This document shows positions 32,973-42,588 of a stretch of DNA of 56,196 bases, one piece after another (position 1 is the stretch's first letter; every line of letters starts with the position of its first letter). Source of the DNA: Veillonella sp. VA142. GTDB lineage: Bacteria > Bacillota > Negativicutes > Veillonellales > Veillonellaceae. The notes beneath the pieces are model-generated. The model had not been told where the DNA came from, searched no databases, and saw only the letters and a list, made by a program, of their open reading frames with translations. The position numbers and the translations under genes were made by a program. Location of the stretch: positions 1 through 56,196 of the forward strand of contig NZ_RQVN01000011.1 in the NCBI RefSeq assembly GCF_003992135.1, in the 5' to 3' direction.

Positions 32973-35057
32973 TTATTTATTCATATTTTCGATTGCTTCA
33001 GCTTCTGCTTTGTTGAATTTAGAAGCGATTACGATGCGGATCAAGCAAAGCGCAACGAAGATGTAAGATGCAAAGCCTAACCATTCAGCTGTATCACCGT
33101 AGGATTTTGCTTCAGTGAAAGCCAATTGAAGAGGAGCTTCGCCACCGCCTGTACTTACGGAGAAGGCGATAACACCAGCGATGATAACACCGATGATACT
33201 TTCACCAACGATCAAACCAGAAGCAAACAATACGCCGCGACGGTTCGATTGTTCTACGTCAGCATCTGCATAAGCACCAGCACGTTCTTTCGCGCGTTTT
33301 GTGATGTAACGATTTACGAAGTAACCGATGATGGCACCCATTACAAGAGGCATTTCCAATGTTGGAGGTAAGTAGATACCCATACCAATTGCAAGTGGTG
33401 GCAATGTTAAGGATTTTGTTGTAGATTTTAGAATCAAGTTTACAACGATGGCTACGATACCAACTACGATGCCGTAGAAGATGTATGTCCAATCCATGTT
33501 AGCATTGAAGATACCTTCTGCGATTTGACGCATCAATGTAGCTTGTGGAGCGGATAATGCTTGTGCAGGATCCATTCCTTCACGAGGCATAGCGCCTGTG
33601 AAACCGTAAGCGTGGTATAACAAGTCAAGTACTGGAGCGATAGCTACGGCACCTGCTAGGGAACCGATTAATAGAGCTACCTGTTGTTTCCAAGGTGTAG
33701 CACCTACTAATTGACCAGTTTTCAAGTCTTGCAAGTTATCGTTGGAAATGGCTGCAATGGAGATAACAACGGATGTCATGAAGATTGCCAAAGCAGTGGA
33801 GAATTTAATACCTTCAGGAGTAGATAATAAGTCATTAGCAGAACCGATGGCGAATACTACTAGAGAAGATACGATGATACCGATGATACCGATACCAGAG
33901 ATTGGACTTGCAGAAGTACCAATCAAGCCAGCCATGTACCCACAAGCAGCAGCTACGAAGAAGCCAATTAACAATGCTACTACGATACCTGCAATGACAA
34001 GTGTCCAAGCAAGGCCTGCAGACATTGGAAGTGCGGATACGAAAGAGTAGAAGCAAATGATAAGTCCAATGATAATTAAAGCAAATACAACACCGATAGT
34101 GGATGGTTTCATATCTGTATCCATGCGGTGTGTGTCGCGATATTCTGCGCTCGCCGTCATGGATTTGATGGACAATTTAATGCCTTCAATGATCGGTTTG
34201 ATTAATGTCAACAATGTCCAAATCGCTGCGACACCGATAGTACCAGCGCCGATGAAGCGGACTTTTGTTTTCCAAACTGTGCTAGAGAATTTAATAGCTT
34301 CTAGATTGTCTGGATTTGGTAGATGGTTTGTTAAGTATGGTACGAAACCACCCCAAGCAATAATCATACCGATCAAGATAGCGATACCGCTGGCAATACC
34401 AATTAGGAAACCTGCGCCCAATAGAGCAGAGGAGAAACCGAATGGAATTTGTGTAGCACCAGCGCCTACAGGGAACCAGAAAGATTTAGATTCGCCTAAT
34501 ACGCGTAGACCTTGTGTAACAAAGCTGATAACACCAGCTAACACGCCGCCGGATACGATTTCTTTCATACCGCCAGATTGTTTTGTTGTTTCGCCAGGAA
34601 CACTAGAACCTACTTTCAAAATTTCAGCAGCAGCACGACCTTCTGGATATGGTAAGTCACTATTCATAACCATAGCGCGACGTAATGGAATGGTAAATAA
34701 TACCCCAAGACAGCCACCGCAGGCACATAATAACAATGTTTCCAATAAGTCAAAGTTTTGCCAATACCCGATCATCAATAGACCTGGCAATACGAAGATG
34801 ACTGCAGATAAGGTACCAGCAGCAGATGCTTGCGTTTGTACCATGTTGTTTTCAAGAACATTGGAATCCTTGAAGAAGCGTAAGATTGCCATAGATATTA
34901 CAGCAGCCGGAATGGAGGATGAGAACGTCAAACCTACTTTCAGACCTAGGTATACGTTAGATGCTGTGAAGATTAATGTAATAATCGCACCTAGTAGCAT
35001 GCCTCTGACTGTTAATTCCGGTAAGCTAATATCATGACTCATAAAATCATGCTTCAT
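32973..35057 (-). CDS. OPT family oligopeptide transporter
   Basis: A 694-residue polytopic membrane protein of the OPT family, with 14-16 membrane segments. Motifs include the N-terminal LPELTVRGMLLGAIITLIFTASNVYLGLKVGLTFSSSIPAAVIS, and DLKTGQLVGATPWKQQ in the middle, both diagnostic. Bacterial members are thought to import peptides or metal chelates with protons, but few are tested. The ATG follows AAGGAGG. It is a single-gene transcript that converges on the metal transporter operon. The long plus-strand frame inside it (34057-35037) is an antisense shadow. Confidence 0.9.
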   Translation of the reverse strand: MKHDFMSHDISLPELTVRGMLLGAIITLIFTASNVYLGLKVGLTFSSSIPAAVISMAILRFFKDSNVLENNMVQTQASAAGTLSAVIFVLPGLLMIGYWQNFDLLETLLLCACGGCLGVLFTIPLRRAMVMNSDLPYPEGRAAAEILKVGSSVPGETTKQSGGMKEIVSGGVLAGVISFVTQGLRVLGESKSFWFPVGAGATQIPFGFSSALLGAGFLIGIASGIAILIGMIIAWGGFVPYLTNHLPNPDNLEAIKFSSTVWKTKVRFIGAGTIGVAAIWTLLTLIKPIIEGIKLSIKSMTASAEYRDTHRMDTDMKPSTIGVVFALIIIGLIICFYSFVSALPMSAGLAWTLVIAGIVVALLIGFFVAAACGYMAGLIGTSASPISGIGIIGIIVSSLVVFAIGSANDLLSTPEGIKFSTALAIFMTSVVISIAAISNDNLQDLKTGQLVGATPWKQQVALLIGSLAGAVAIAPVLDLLYHAYGFTGAMPREGMDPAQALSAPQATLMRQIAEGIFNANMDWTYIFYGIVVGIVAIVVNLILKSTTKSLTLPPLAIGMGIYLPPTLEMPLVMGAIIGYFVNRYITKRAKERAGAYADADVEQSNRRGVLFASGLIVGESIIGVIIAGVIAFSVSTGGGEAPLQLAFTEAKSYGDTAEWLGFASYIFVALCLIRIVIASKFNKAEAEAIENMNK

Positions 35058-35180
35058 AGTTATACCTCCTTAAAATACACTACTATCTTACTCATTGTAT
35101 CAGTATTCTCAAGGACTTTCAATAAAAAATATAGTAAATTTTGTATACATACGTCTATTTAGGAAAGTATATTAAAAATT

Positions 35181-35214
35181 TTCATATACGGTTCATGTAG
35201 TTGGTGTATATAAT
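35181..35214 (+). promoter_or_regulatory. Two TTCAT repeats 11 bp apart before the DUF3298 gene, with -10 box
   Basis: TTCAT occurs at 35181 and 35192 in the context TTTTCATATACGGTTCAT. The PepSY promoter has TTTTCATAATCGGTTCAT. A good TATAAT follows at 35209-35214, again without a -35 box. It suggests shared control by one response regulator. Confidence 0.6.
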
Positions 35215-35253
35215 AGAGATATAATTATACCCTATGTGATAAGGAGACAGACT

Positions 35254-36033
35254 ATGAGAAGAAAAATATTTGGTGCGGTACTCATGGCCGCTTGTTTACC
35301 AATAGCATTGCAGGCAGCAGATATTACGGTGGTGAAAGAAATGCCTATTGCGGTAGGTGAACGTATCTCTACGACAGCATCACCAGAAACCAATCGCATT
35401 ATTCGCGAGGAAACGATGAAAGCTAGACAAGATAAAAAACAAATTGTAGCGCCAGCGGCGAAAGCCTTTACAGATCGTTTGCAAGTAACAGTTAAACCAG
35501 AGACAGTGAAAGAAAACCATATGGACCTGACATATCCACGAGTGCAATCTGTTAGTCCTTATGTGACAAAAGCAATCAATAAGACCATCACGGACTATGT
35601 AGAAAAACTTCGTAAGCAAGTGCACAAAACGAATGAAAAAGCAGTAGATGGAGAAAAGCAAAATTTATACATGAGTTATGATATCAAAGCGGATGGAAAT
35701 GGGATTTTCTCTGTTACTATTACATCCTATACCATTGAAGACAACGCGTCTCATGGCGTGAATGTGGAAAAGGGACTTACGTTTAATACCACCACAGGTC
35801 GTACGTTGTCCTTAAGTGATTTTGGTGGGCTACCACAAGAAACAATTACAGCGGGGCTGCAACAATTGCCGAAAGAAGGTAAAAAAGCTATCTATGCAGA
35901 TGCCACAGCAGGAAAACCAAATAGTTTCTTTGCCCGTGAAAATCATGACATTGTATTGATTTACGATCAAGGTACCATCGCACCTATGTCCAGTGGTAGC
36001 ATCTATGTACCAGTAGGAAACTTGGGAAGATAG
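35254..36033 (+). CDS. Exported DUF3298/RsiV-like protein
   Basis: A 259-residue exported protein. Residues 1-22 form a signal peptide (MRRKIFGAVLMAACLPIALQA). The mature part contains a region like the DUF4163 and DUF3298 domains of RsiV and PdaC: YPRVQSVSPYVTKAINKTITDYV, then SVTITSYTIEDNASHGVNVEKGLTFNTTTGRTLSLSDF and a C-terminal FFARENHDIVLIYDQGTIAPMSSG. These domains bind lysozyme or peptidoglycan in known cases. No transmembrane anchor or anti-sigma domain is present, so it is not RsiV itself. The ATG follows AAGGAG. Control probably involves the two TTCAT repeats upstream. Confidence 0.78.
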   Translation: MRRKIFGAVLMAACLPIALQAADITVVKEMPIAVGERISTTASPETNRIIREETMKARQDKKQIVAPAAKAFTDRLQVTVKPETVKENHMDLTYPRVQSVSPYVTKAINKTITDYVEKLRKQVHKTNEKAVDGEKQNLYMSYDIKADGNGIFSVTITSYTIEDNASHGVNVEKGLTFNTTTGRTLSLSDFGGLPQETITAGLQQLPKEGKKAIYADATAGKPNSFFARENHDIVLIYDQGTIAPMSSGSIYVPVGNLGR

Positions 36034-36139
36034 GCGCAAGGTAACAGAAGCATGGTATCGTTGTTAGGTATTCCTGCTTGGTGGTAGTCAATAGAAAAGA
36101 CATACTCGTAGCTAAAGTTTGTAATATATACTACGAAAT

Positions 36140-36210
36140 AAAATAGAGGAAAGTTGATATGTTTTTGTTCAACTTTCCTCTATTTTTGTTTGCGTCATAT
36201 TTTGTTGTAG
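36140..36210. repeat. Dispersed hairpin repeat, copy B
   Basis: AAAATAGAGGAAAGTTGA pairs with TCAACTTTCCTCTATTTT, followed by T-rich sequence and TATTTTGTTGTAG. It corresponds to copy A at 51-120, with differences mainly in the loop and the tail. It can end the DUF3298 transcript and, leftward, readthrough from the transglycosylase gene. Confidence 0.7.
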
Positions 36211-36284
36211 TTTTTATATGTGTTAATAAGACCGGGATGAAGCCTCCGTATACTAGCATAAGTAACTTGTGTTAGATAGTTTGC

Positions 36285-37097
36285 TTAGTGAGCCTGTTGT
36301 TTCTTCGGAGCATCAAGTCGCTTATAATAGGCTTTATCGATATCTGCATAGGAGATAATTCCTTGTTGTGCCATTAAGGTTAACACCGTCCGTTGTCGTT
36401 GTTTTGTAGCATCTATGTTGCTGACCGGATTAAAGTAGGACGGCGCCTGTGGAATGCCTGCGAGCACAGCAGCTTGACTTAAGTTCAGGTCCTTCGGTTC
36501 TGTGTTAAAGTATCCTTCAGAGGCAGATTTAATACCATAGTAATCAGTGCCATAATAAATGGTGTTCAAATACATGGTGACGATTTCATCTTTACTATAA
36601 TAATGTTCCATCAAATAGGCAAGAAATACTTCTTCTACCTTACGAGACATGATACGCTTGGAGGATAAGAATAAATTTTTTACCAATTGTTGGGTAATGG
36701 TACTACCACCTTCTACCGTTTGTCCGGCTATGGTATTCGTATACAAGGCACGACCAATGCTAAAGAAATCTACCGCTCCATGCTCATAAAAACGTTTATC
36801 TTCCGTAGCCACTAAAGCTTGTTTCACAATAGGACTAATGTCTTCGCTGCGAACGCGATGCTCTGGTGGCACCCGTTTATCCATGGCCTCCTCTACAGCT
36901 TCTTTAAAATGAAAGAGACGTTTGATGCGGTCGATTCTGGAAAGTTGATCTTCCCCTTGTTCAATGGTTTGTTCTTTTATCGTATGAGCTACATGTTGCG
37001 TAGTGGTTTTAGCGTCCTCTGGGGTATACCCAGCGAACCAATATAAACCACCAGCGGCTAAAGCGAGCACAAGGATAAGTTTAAAAAGTGTTTTCAT
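36285..37097 (-). CDS. Peptidoglycan glycosyltransferase (GT51), monofunctional
   Basis: A 270-residue membrane-anchored transglycosylase that polymerises lipid II into glycan strands. One membrane helix lies at residues 3-22. The GT51 motifs follow in order: ALVATEDKRFYEHGAVD (catalytic glutamate), GGSTITQQLVKNLFL, RKVEEVFLAYLMEHYYSKDEI, TIYYGTDYYG and AAVLAGIPQAPSYFNP. No transpeptidase domain follows, since the protein ends soon after, so it is of MtgA or truncated PBP1a type. The size is normal for monofunctional enzymes. It is a lone leftward gene. Confidence 0.9.
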   Translation of the reverse strand: MKTLFKLILVLALAAGGLYWFAGYTPEDAKTTTQHVAHTIKEQTIEQGEDQLSRIDRIKRLFHFKEAVEEAMDKRVPPEHRVRSEDISPIVKQALVATEDKRFYEHGAVDFFSIGRALYTNTIAGQTVEGGSTITQQLVKNLFLSSKRIMSRKVEEVFLAYLMEHYYSKDEIVTMYLNTIYYGTDYYGIKSASEGYFNTEPKDLNLSQAAVLAGIPQAPSYFNPVSNIDATKQRQRTVLTLMAQQGIISYADIDKAYYKRLDAPKKQQAH

Positions 37098-37365
37098 GGG
37101 TTCATCATATCACATCTAGGGGGTATCAACAATAGGGCGAATTCATTATGATAATAGAAACGTTTTATCTGTTAGTATATATGTATAAAAAGATCGTACT
37201 AAGTGACTAGAATGACGTAGAGTCGTGGATTCATTCGGTAATACATATGAATTGACATTGTGGTGTAGCGCTGCAAGAATGAAGTGCTATTTGTTATAGG
37301 GAATGCCTATGAAAGTGGATGAAATAGAATAAAAATGTATATAAAAGAATTTTTATAAAAAATAC
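37098..37365. other. Spacer before argG
   Basis: No gene is seen in this AT-rich stretch. On the minus side it must carry the transglycosylase promoter, which I cannot place with confidence. The argG promoter follows at 37366. Confidence 0.4.
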
Positions 37366-37401
37366 TTGCATTATTATACGCATAGATGTATAATACGTTC
37401 A
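37366..37401 (+). promoter_or_regulatory. argGH promoter with possible ArgR boxes
   Basis: TTGCAT, a 17-nt spacer and TATAAT (37389-37394) form a strong promoter. TGCATTATTATACGCA overlaps the -35 region and TGTATAATACGTTCAT overlaps the -10. Both have the AT-rich centre and TG...CA ends of ARG boxes and are four bases apart, like paired ArgR operators. The operator reading is tentative. Confidence 0.6.
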
Positions 37402-37457
37402 TAAGATAGAAACAGGGTACTGCGTAGCAGTCATTTACACAAAGAAAGAGGTCAATT

Positions 37458-38672
37458 ATGAGCAACATTAACAAAGTAGTATTAGCCTACTCTGGCGGTT
37501 TAGACACATCTGTTATTATCCCTTGGTTAAAAGAAAACTATGGTGCAGAAGTTATCGCTGTATGCGTAAACTTAGGTCAACCAGAAGATTATGACGCAGT
37601 AGAGAAAAAAGCTATCAAATCTGGTGCTACAAAAGCGTATATCATCGACGCGCAAGAAGAATTTGTGTCCGACTACATTTGGCCTGTAGTAAAAGCCGGT
37701 GCTGTGTATGAAGGTAAATACTTATTAGGTACTTCTTTCGCAAGACCATTGATTGCTAAGAAATTAGTAGAAATTGCTGCACAAGAAGGTGCGGATGCCA
37801 TCGCTCACGGTGCCACAGGTAAAGGAAACGACCAAGTTCGTTTTGAATTGACTATCAAAGCACTTTCACCAAATACAAAAATCATTGCTCCATGGCGTGA
37901 ATGGGAATTGAAATCCCGGGAAGATTGTATGGAATATGCAGCAAAACATGATATTCCAGTGGTGGCTACTAAAAAACACCCATACTCCATGGACCAAAAC
38001 GTATGGCATTTATCCCATGAAGGTGGCGATTTAGAAGATCCTAAGAATGCACCTAAAAATGATGTATATTTAGTTAGCAAATCCCCAGAAGAAGCTCCAG
38101 ATGTACCAACTATGGTGACTATTGACTTCAAAGAAGGTGTGCCAGTAGCGGTGAATGGTCAAGCTATGTCTCCACTTACCATCTTACAAACTTTAAATGA
38201 AATCGGCGCAGCGAATGGTATCGGCATCGTGGATATTGTAGAAAATCGGTTAGTAGGCATGAAATCTCGTGGTGTCTATGAAAATCCTGGTGGAGCGATC
38301 ATCATGTATGCGCACAGAGAATTAGAATATCTTTGCCTAGACAGAGCCACATACCATTATAAAGAATTGGTGGCGAATAAATACGGAGAGCTTGTGTATG
38401 ATGGCATGTGGTTTGCTCCATTGATGAGTGCTTTACAAGCTTTTGTAGATAGCACACAACAAACAGTAACCGGTCAAGTGACATTGAAATTGTACAAAGG
38501 TAATATCATTAGTGCCGGATCTACATCACCATATTCCTTGTATAACCAAGAATTTGTAACATTTGAAGAAGATGATGTATATAACCAAGCCGATGCAGAA
38601 GGGTTCATCAACTTATTCGGATTACCTTTAACAATCAATGCATTAATGAAAGAGAAAGCAGGTTTAAAATAA
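37458..38672 (+). CDS. argG: Argininosuccinate synthase ArgG
   Basis: Joins citrulline and aspartate with ATP to argininosuccinate in arginine synthesis. The 404 residues match the family. The N-terminal [15 protein letters not shown] is the PP-loop for [17 protein letters not shown], and [19 protein letters not shown] are conserved substrate-site blocks. The ATG follows AGAGG, and the last base of its stop is the first base of argH, so translation is coupled. The promoter has candidate ArgR boxes, so repression by arginine is likely. Confidence 0.96.
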   Translation: MSNINKVVLAYSGGLDTSVIIPWLKENYGAEVIAVCVNLGQPEDYDAVEKKAIKSGATKAYIIDAQEEFVSDYIWPVVKAGAVYEGKYLLGTSFARPLIAKKLVEIAAQEGADAIAHGATGKGNDQVRFELTIKALSPNTKIIAPWREWELKSREDCMEYAAKHDIPVVATKKHPYSMDQNVWHLSHEGGDLEDPKNAPKNDVYLVSKSPEEAPDVPTMVTIDFKEGVPVAVNGQAMSPLTILQTLNEIGAANGIGIVDIVENRLVGMKSRGVYENPGGAIIMYAHRELEYLCLDRATYHYKELVANKYGELVYDGMWFAPLMSALQAFVDSTQQTVTGQVTLKLYKGNIISAGSTSPYSLYNQEFVTFEEDDVYNQADAEGFINLFGLPLTINALMKEKAGLK

Positions 38673-40090
38673 TGGCGAAACTTTGGGGCGGACGCTTTAC
38701 CAAAGGGACGGACAAGGCAGTAGAGGACTTTACGTCCTCTATTTCCTTTGACTCCCGCATGTATAAAGAAGATGTGGCAGGCAGCATTGCTCATGCGACG
38801 ATGCTAGCAGAGCAACAGATCATTTCTCAGGAAGATAAGGATGCCATCGTAGCAGGTTTACAGGCTATTGAAAAGCAGATTGATGCAGGAGACTTTGGGT
38901 TTTCCGTAGCATTAGAAGACATTCATATGAATATCGAAAAACGCTTAACTAATGCCATCGGTGAGGCCGGTGGGCGTCTCCATACAGGCCGTAGCCGTAA
39001 TGACCAAGTGGCGGTGGACTTGCATATGTATATCCGTAAGGCCGTAGTGCACATGGGAGAAGAACTTGTGAACTTGCAACAAGCCTTCTTAGAAGTAGCA
39101 GAGAAGTATAAAGATGTGATTATCCCTGGTTACACTCATTTACAACGGGCGCAACCGGTGTTATTTAGCCACCATATGATGGCGTACTTTTCCATGATAA
39201 GCCGTGACTTCGATAATTTGCCGTTGATCTTCAAACATGCTAATGTAATGCCGTTAGGAGCAGGCGCTTTGGCGGGCACCACATATCCTATCGATCAAAA
39301 CATCACAAAGGAATTGTTGCATTTCGATGCCATCTATGAAAACAGTATGGATGCTGTCAGCGATCGTGACTATGTGCTAGAGTTCCTCAGCTTTGGGGCA
39401 AAAGTGATGATGCATTTAAGCCGGTTAAGTGAAGAATTAATTCTTTGGTCTAGCACAGAATTTGGGTTCATCGAATTAGACGATGCCCATTGCACTGGTT
39501 CCAGTATTATGCCACAAAAGAAAAATCCAGACGTATGTGAACTCGTACGTGGTAAAACAGGTCGCATCTACGGTCATTTGATGGGACTTCTTACAACCAT
39601 GAAAGGCCTGCCAATGACGTACAACAAGGATATGCAAGAAGATAAAGAAGGCGTCTTCGACACCATCGATACCTTACATTTTGCGATCTCTATTACGGCA
39701 GATATGTTACGTTATATGAAAGTTAATGGAGAGCACACAAAAGCAGTATTAGACGATGATTTCTCCAATGCTACGGATATGGCGGATTATTTGGCGAAAA
39801 AAGGTGTACCATTCCGGGAAGCTCATGCCATTGTAGGGGCAGCGGTACAACATTGTATCGAGAAAGGTTGCGTGTTGTTGGATCTGTCTGTAGAGGATTT
39901 CAAAGCTATTTCCCATCACTTTGAAGCGGATATTCTTGAGGCTATCACCATCGAAGCTTGCGTAGCGGGACGTAGTAACTATAGTGGTACCGCACCAGAG
40001 TGTGTAGCACGTCAAATTCGTATCGGTAAAGAAGTGCTTGCAGAAGAAATGACACATATTGCGAATTGGAAAGAGAAAATTCATTTATAA
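38672..40090 (+). CDS. argH: Argininosuccinate lyase ArgH
   Basis: Splits argininosuccinate to arginine and fumarate, the last step of arginine synthesis. The 472 residues begin KLWGGRFTKGTDKAVEDF, typical of ArgH. The superfamily signature GSSIMPQKKNPD, with the mobile catalytic serine loop, is near residue 275. HTGRSRNDQV and GYTHLQRAQPV are the other active-site blocks. It is coupled to argG by a one-base overlap. Fumarate released here can feed the fumarate-malate route used by lactate fermenters. A terminator follows at 40107. Confidence 0.96.
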   Translation: MAKLWGGRFTKGTDKAVEDFTSSISFDSRMYKEDVAGSIAHATMLAEQQIISQEDKDAIVAGLQAIEKQIDAGDFGFSVALEDIHMNIEKRLTNAIGEAGGRLHTGRSRNDQVAVDLHMYIRKAVVHMGEELVNLQQAFLEVAEKYKDVIIPGYTHLQRAQPVLFSHHMMAYFSMISRDFDNLPLIFKHANVMPLGAGALAGTTYPIDQNITKELLHFDAIYENSMDAVSDRDYVLEFLSFGAKVMMHLSRLSEELILWSSTEFGFIELDDAHCTGSSIMPQKKNPDVCELVRGKTGRIYGHLMGLLTTMKGLPMTYNKDMQEDKEGVFDTIDTLHFAISITADMLRYMKVNGEHTKAVLDDDFSNATDMADYLAKKGVPFREAHAIVGAAVQHCIEKGCVLLDLSVEDFKAISHHFEADILEAITIEACVAGRSNYSGTAPECVARQIRIGKEVLAEEMTHIANWKEKIHL

Positions 40091-40106
40091 TAACTAAAAA
40101 CACAAA

Positions 40107-40142
40107 GGGGCAAATCGGCGCATGTCGTATTTGCCCTGTTTT
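40107..40142 (+). terminator. Terminator after argH
   Basis: GGGCAAAT pairs with ATTTGCCC around a 13-nt loop, followed by TGTTTTAG. It is 17 bp past the argH stop. Confidence 0.75.
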
Positions 40143-40234
40143 AGTATGAGCCGATATATTTGGAAAGCACATATGGAAAAAACGTGATATAATTAAGATA
40201 TATTTTTGTTAAGAGACATAACGAGGTACTAGAA

Positions 40235-40990
40235 GTGAAATTAATTTCTTGGAATGTCAACGGCTTGCGTGCAGCCATGACGAAAGGATTTATGGATGCA
40301 TTTGATGCATTAGATGCAGATATGTTCTGTTTACAAGAAACAAAATTACAACCAGAGCAAATTGAAATGGTCTTGCCGAACCATGAACAATATTGGAATA
40401 GTGCGGTGAAAAAAGGCTATAGCGGTACGGCTATTTTTACAAAAGAAAAACCAATTTCTGTAGTGAATGGCATTGGTATTGAAGAACATGACCAGGAAGG
40501 ACGTGTCATCACAGCAGAATATGAAAAGTTCTACCTAGTGACTTGCTATACACCGAATAGCCAACGTGAATTGGCTCGCTTAGAATACCGTATGGAATGG
40601 GAAGTAGCATTTCGTGAGTATTTATTAGCATTAGATGCGAAAAAACCAGTCATCCTATGTGGTGACTTGAACGTTGCGCACCAAGAAATTGATTTGAAAA
40701 ACCCTAAAACCAACCGTAAAAATGCTGGTTTCAGTGATGAAGAACGTGAAAAAATGACGGAACTCCTAGCTGCAGGATTTACAGATACATTCCGTTATTT
40801 ATACCCTGATGCGGTTGATGCATACAGCTGGTGGTCCTACATGGGGAAAGCTCGTGAGCGGAACGTAGGATGGAGAATTGACTACTTCCTAGTATCTAGC
40901 AGTATTGCGGACAAAATTCAAGAGGCGAAGATTCATGCGGATATCTTTGGATCTGACCATTGCCCAGTGGAACTAGTTATCGATTTATAA
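40235..40990 (+). CDS. xth: Exodeoxyribonuclease III
   Basis: An exonuclease III/AP endonuclease of 251 residues that cuts at abasic sites during base-excision repair. The family blocks are [25 protein letters not shown] (metal glutamate), [22 protein letters not shown], and SDHCPVEL with the catalytic aspartate-histidine pair. The length is normal for the ExoA type. Translation starts at GTG 40235 after GAGG. It would act after MutY and the UDG-like protein found elsewhere in this window. Confidence 0.95.
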   Translation: MKLISWNVNGLRAAMTKGFMDAFDALDADMFCLQETKLQPEQIEMVLPNHEQYWNSAVKKGYSGTAIFTKEKPISVVNGIGIEEHDQEGRVITAEYEKFYLVTCYTPNSQRELARLEYRMEWEVAFREYLLALDAKKPVILCGDLNVAHQEIDLKNPKTNRKNAGFSDEEREKMTELLAAGFTDTFRYLYPDAVDAYSWWSYMGKARERNVGWRIDYFLVSSSIADKIQEAKIHADIFGSDHCPVELVIDL

Positions 40991-41010
40991 TTCATTAGTG
41001 AGCGTATACT

Positions 41011-41676
41011 ATGTCATTATTGCGTTTTGAAGCTGTTTCTTTGGAGGTTCATGGACACCAGATTTTACGAGATATTTCTTTCTCTGTTGATGCAGGTGAA
41101 AGTATCACTATGATTGGTCCTTCGGGGAGTGGTAAAAGTACAATTCTAAAATTGGCTAGCTCCTTGATATCTCCAACAGGAGGTACGATTTCCTTTCATG
41201 GTAAGCCTATAGAAAGCTATGTGCCGACAGAGTATCGACAAAGGGTGGCGTACTGTTTCCAGCAACCTTATTTATTTGGACAAACAGTACAACAGAATCT
41301 AGCATTTCCTTTTGCTATACGTGGGTGTTCCGTGGATGAGAGAAGAATCAAAGAGTTATTTGATTTATTTCATATAAACCTACAACTATTGGAGAAGTCT
41401 AATACAGAGCTATCGGGTGGAGAAATGCAGCGAATTTGTTTGATTCGCAGTTTGCTGTTTGCCCCTGAAGTGTTGCTATTAGATGAGGTGACGTCTGCCT
41501 TGGATCTAGAAAATACGGAGTGGGTGGAACAAGGTCTTATACAGTTGCATAAAGAAGGTTTGACCTTGTTAGAGGTGACCCATAATCTAGAGCAAAGTGC
41601 TCGCATGGGGCAACGCCGTATCACTGTGAAAGAGGGTTATATTGCAGATTGTGAGGTGCTACATGGGGAGCTTTAA
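41011..41676 (+). CDS. fetA: ABC transporter ATP-binding protein, FetA-like
   Basis: A 221-residue ABC ATPase. Walker A is GPSGSGKSTILKL near residue 37, the signature LSGGEMQRICLIRSLL near 133, and Walker B with H-loop region LLLDEVTSALD and EVTHN. It overlaps the next gene, a FetB/UPF0014 permease, by 14 bp, as in the E. coli fetAB pair that exports iron and protects from peroxide stress. An exporter role is inferred from that permease family. The upstream ribosome site (GTGAG) is weak. It starts 20 bp after exonuclease III, so both may be co-transcribed. Confidence 0.8.
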   Translation: MSLLRFEAVSLEVHGHQILRDISFSVDAGESITMIGPSGSGKSTILKLASSLISPTGGTISFHGKPIESYVPTEYRQRVAYCFQQPYLFGQTVQQNLAFPFAIRGCSVDERRIKELFDLFHINLQLLEKSNTELSGGEMQRICLIRSLLFAPEVLLLDEVTSALDLENTEWVEQGLIQLHKEGLTLLEVTHNLEQSARMGQRRITVKEGYIADCEVLHGEL

Positions 41677-42439
41677 CGCCTTATCCAATGAATCCTTACT
41701 GATGGCAACAGTTCTCATCGTCATGACTGTCATCGTATCTTATCAACAACGGTTACGATTGGAATTAGAAATATTGCACAGCGCTTTACGGGCGGTAGTA
41801 CAGCTTGTGGTAGTAGGCTATCTATTGCATTTCATTTTTGGTGCGGACAATCCTTTGTTTACTAGTGGATTGTTGTTGGTGATGCTAATTAGTGCAGCTA
41901 TTAATGGAGGTAAACGCGGTCCTGGCATTAAACATGCCTCGTGGATTGCAGGTGTCAGCATCGGCATTGGTGCTGTCTTTACATTAGCGGTATTATTGGG
42001 TGCTAAGGTCTTATCCTTTACACCGTATCAAATGATTCCCGTAGCAGGCATGGTTATATCCGGGGCGATGGCGGCAGTAGGACTGTGTTTCGGCCAAATT
42101 ACAACGAACTTTAAGAGGCGCCAACAAGAGATTCAGATTAAGTTAGCCTTGGGCGCTACACCTATGCAGGCTTGTAAAGCTATTTTGCAAGGAGCCCTTA
42201 TAGTTAGCTTGCAACCGACCATCGATATTGCAAAAACATTGGGCATTGTGTCATTGCCAGGGATGATGACAGGTTTAATCTTGGCAGGTATGAGCCCTAT
42301 AGAGGCTATCAAATACCAGATCATCGTCATTTTTATGACCTTTTCAACTGTATCCATTGCCATCGCTATAGCCGGATACTTGAGTTGCCGACAATTTTTT
42401 AATACAAAGGAACAGCTGATTCTATCTGATTCTCGATAG
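41663..42439 (+). CDS. fetB: ABC transporter permease, FetB/UPF0014 family
   Basis: A 258-residue membrane protein with about seven membrane segments, of the UPF0014 (YbbM/FetB) family. Recognisable blocks are LHSALRAVVQLVVVGYLL, ISAAINGGKRGPGIKHA, IPVAGMVISGAMAAVGLCF, and IKLALGATPMQACKAILQGAL with SLPGMMTGLILAGMSPIEAIKYQ. With FetA it should form an exporter, iron in E. coli. I choose the ATG at 41663 after GAGG; the TTG at 41642 lies before that site. Its last codons lie inside the terminator stem 42415-42446. Confidence 0.85.
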   Translation: MGSFNALSNESLLMATVLIVMTVIVSYQQRLRLELEILHSALRAVVQLVVVGYLLHFIFGADNPLFTSGLLLVMLISAAINGGKRGPGIKHASWIAGVSIGIGAVFTLAVLLGAKVLSFTPYQMIPVAGMVISGAMAAVGLCFGQITTNFKRRQQEIQIKLALGATPMQACKAILQGALIVSLQPTIDIAKTLGIVSLPGMMTGLILAGMSPIEAIKYQIIVIFMTFSTVSIAIAIAGYLSCRQFFNTKEQLILSDSR

Positions 42440-42452
42440 AATCAGCTTTTTA
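42415..42452 (+). terminator. Terminator overlapping the end of fetB
   Basis: A perfect 12-bp stem (GCTGATTCTATC and GATAGAATCAGC) with an 8-nt loop is followed by TTTTTATA. The 5' arm, the loop and part of the 3' arm, including the stop codon, belong to fetB. Confidence 0.92.
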
Positions 42453-42588
42453 TATACATACTATTTATTTTCTGTCTATAAACCTATAAATTAAGTAGGA
42501 TTTTTTTGAAAATCTATAGTCATAAGAAACGAGTTGTGATACTATTAGGATATACTCATTCTATTTATATGTAAAACGAGGTGGTATT

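Noticed and set aside
34057-35037. 326-codon plus-strand frame
   Set aside because: It is fully antisense to the OPT transporter gene and has the composition of a shadow frame, with no family motif.
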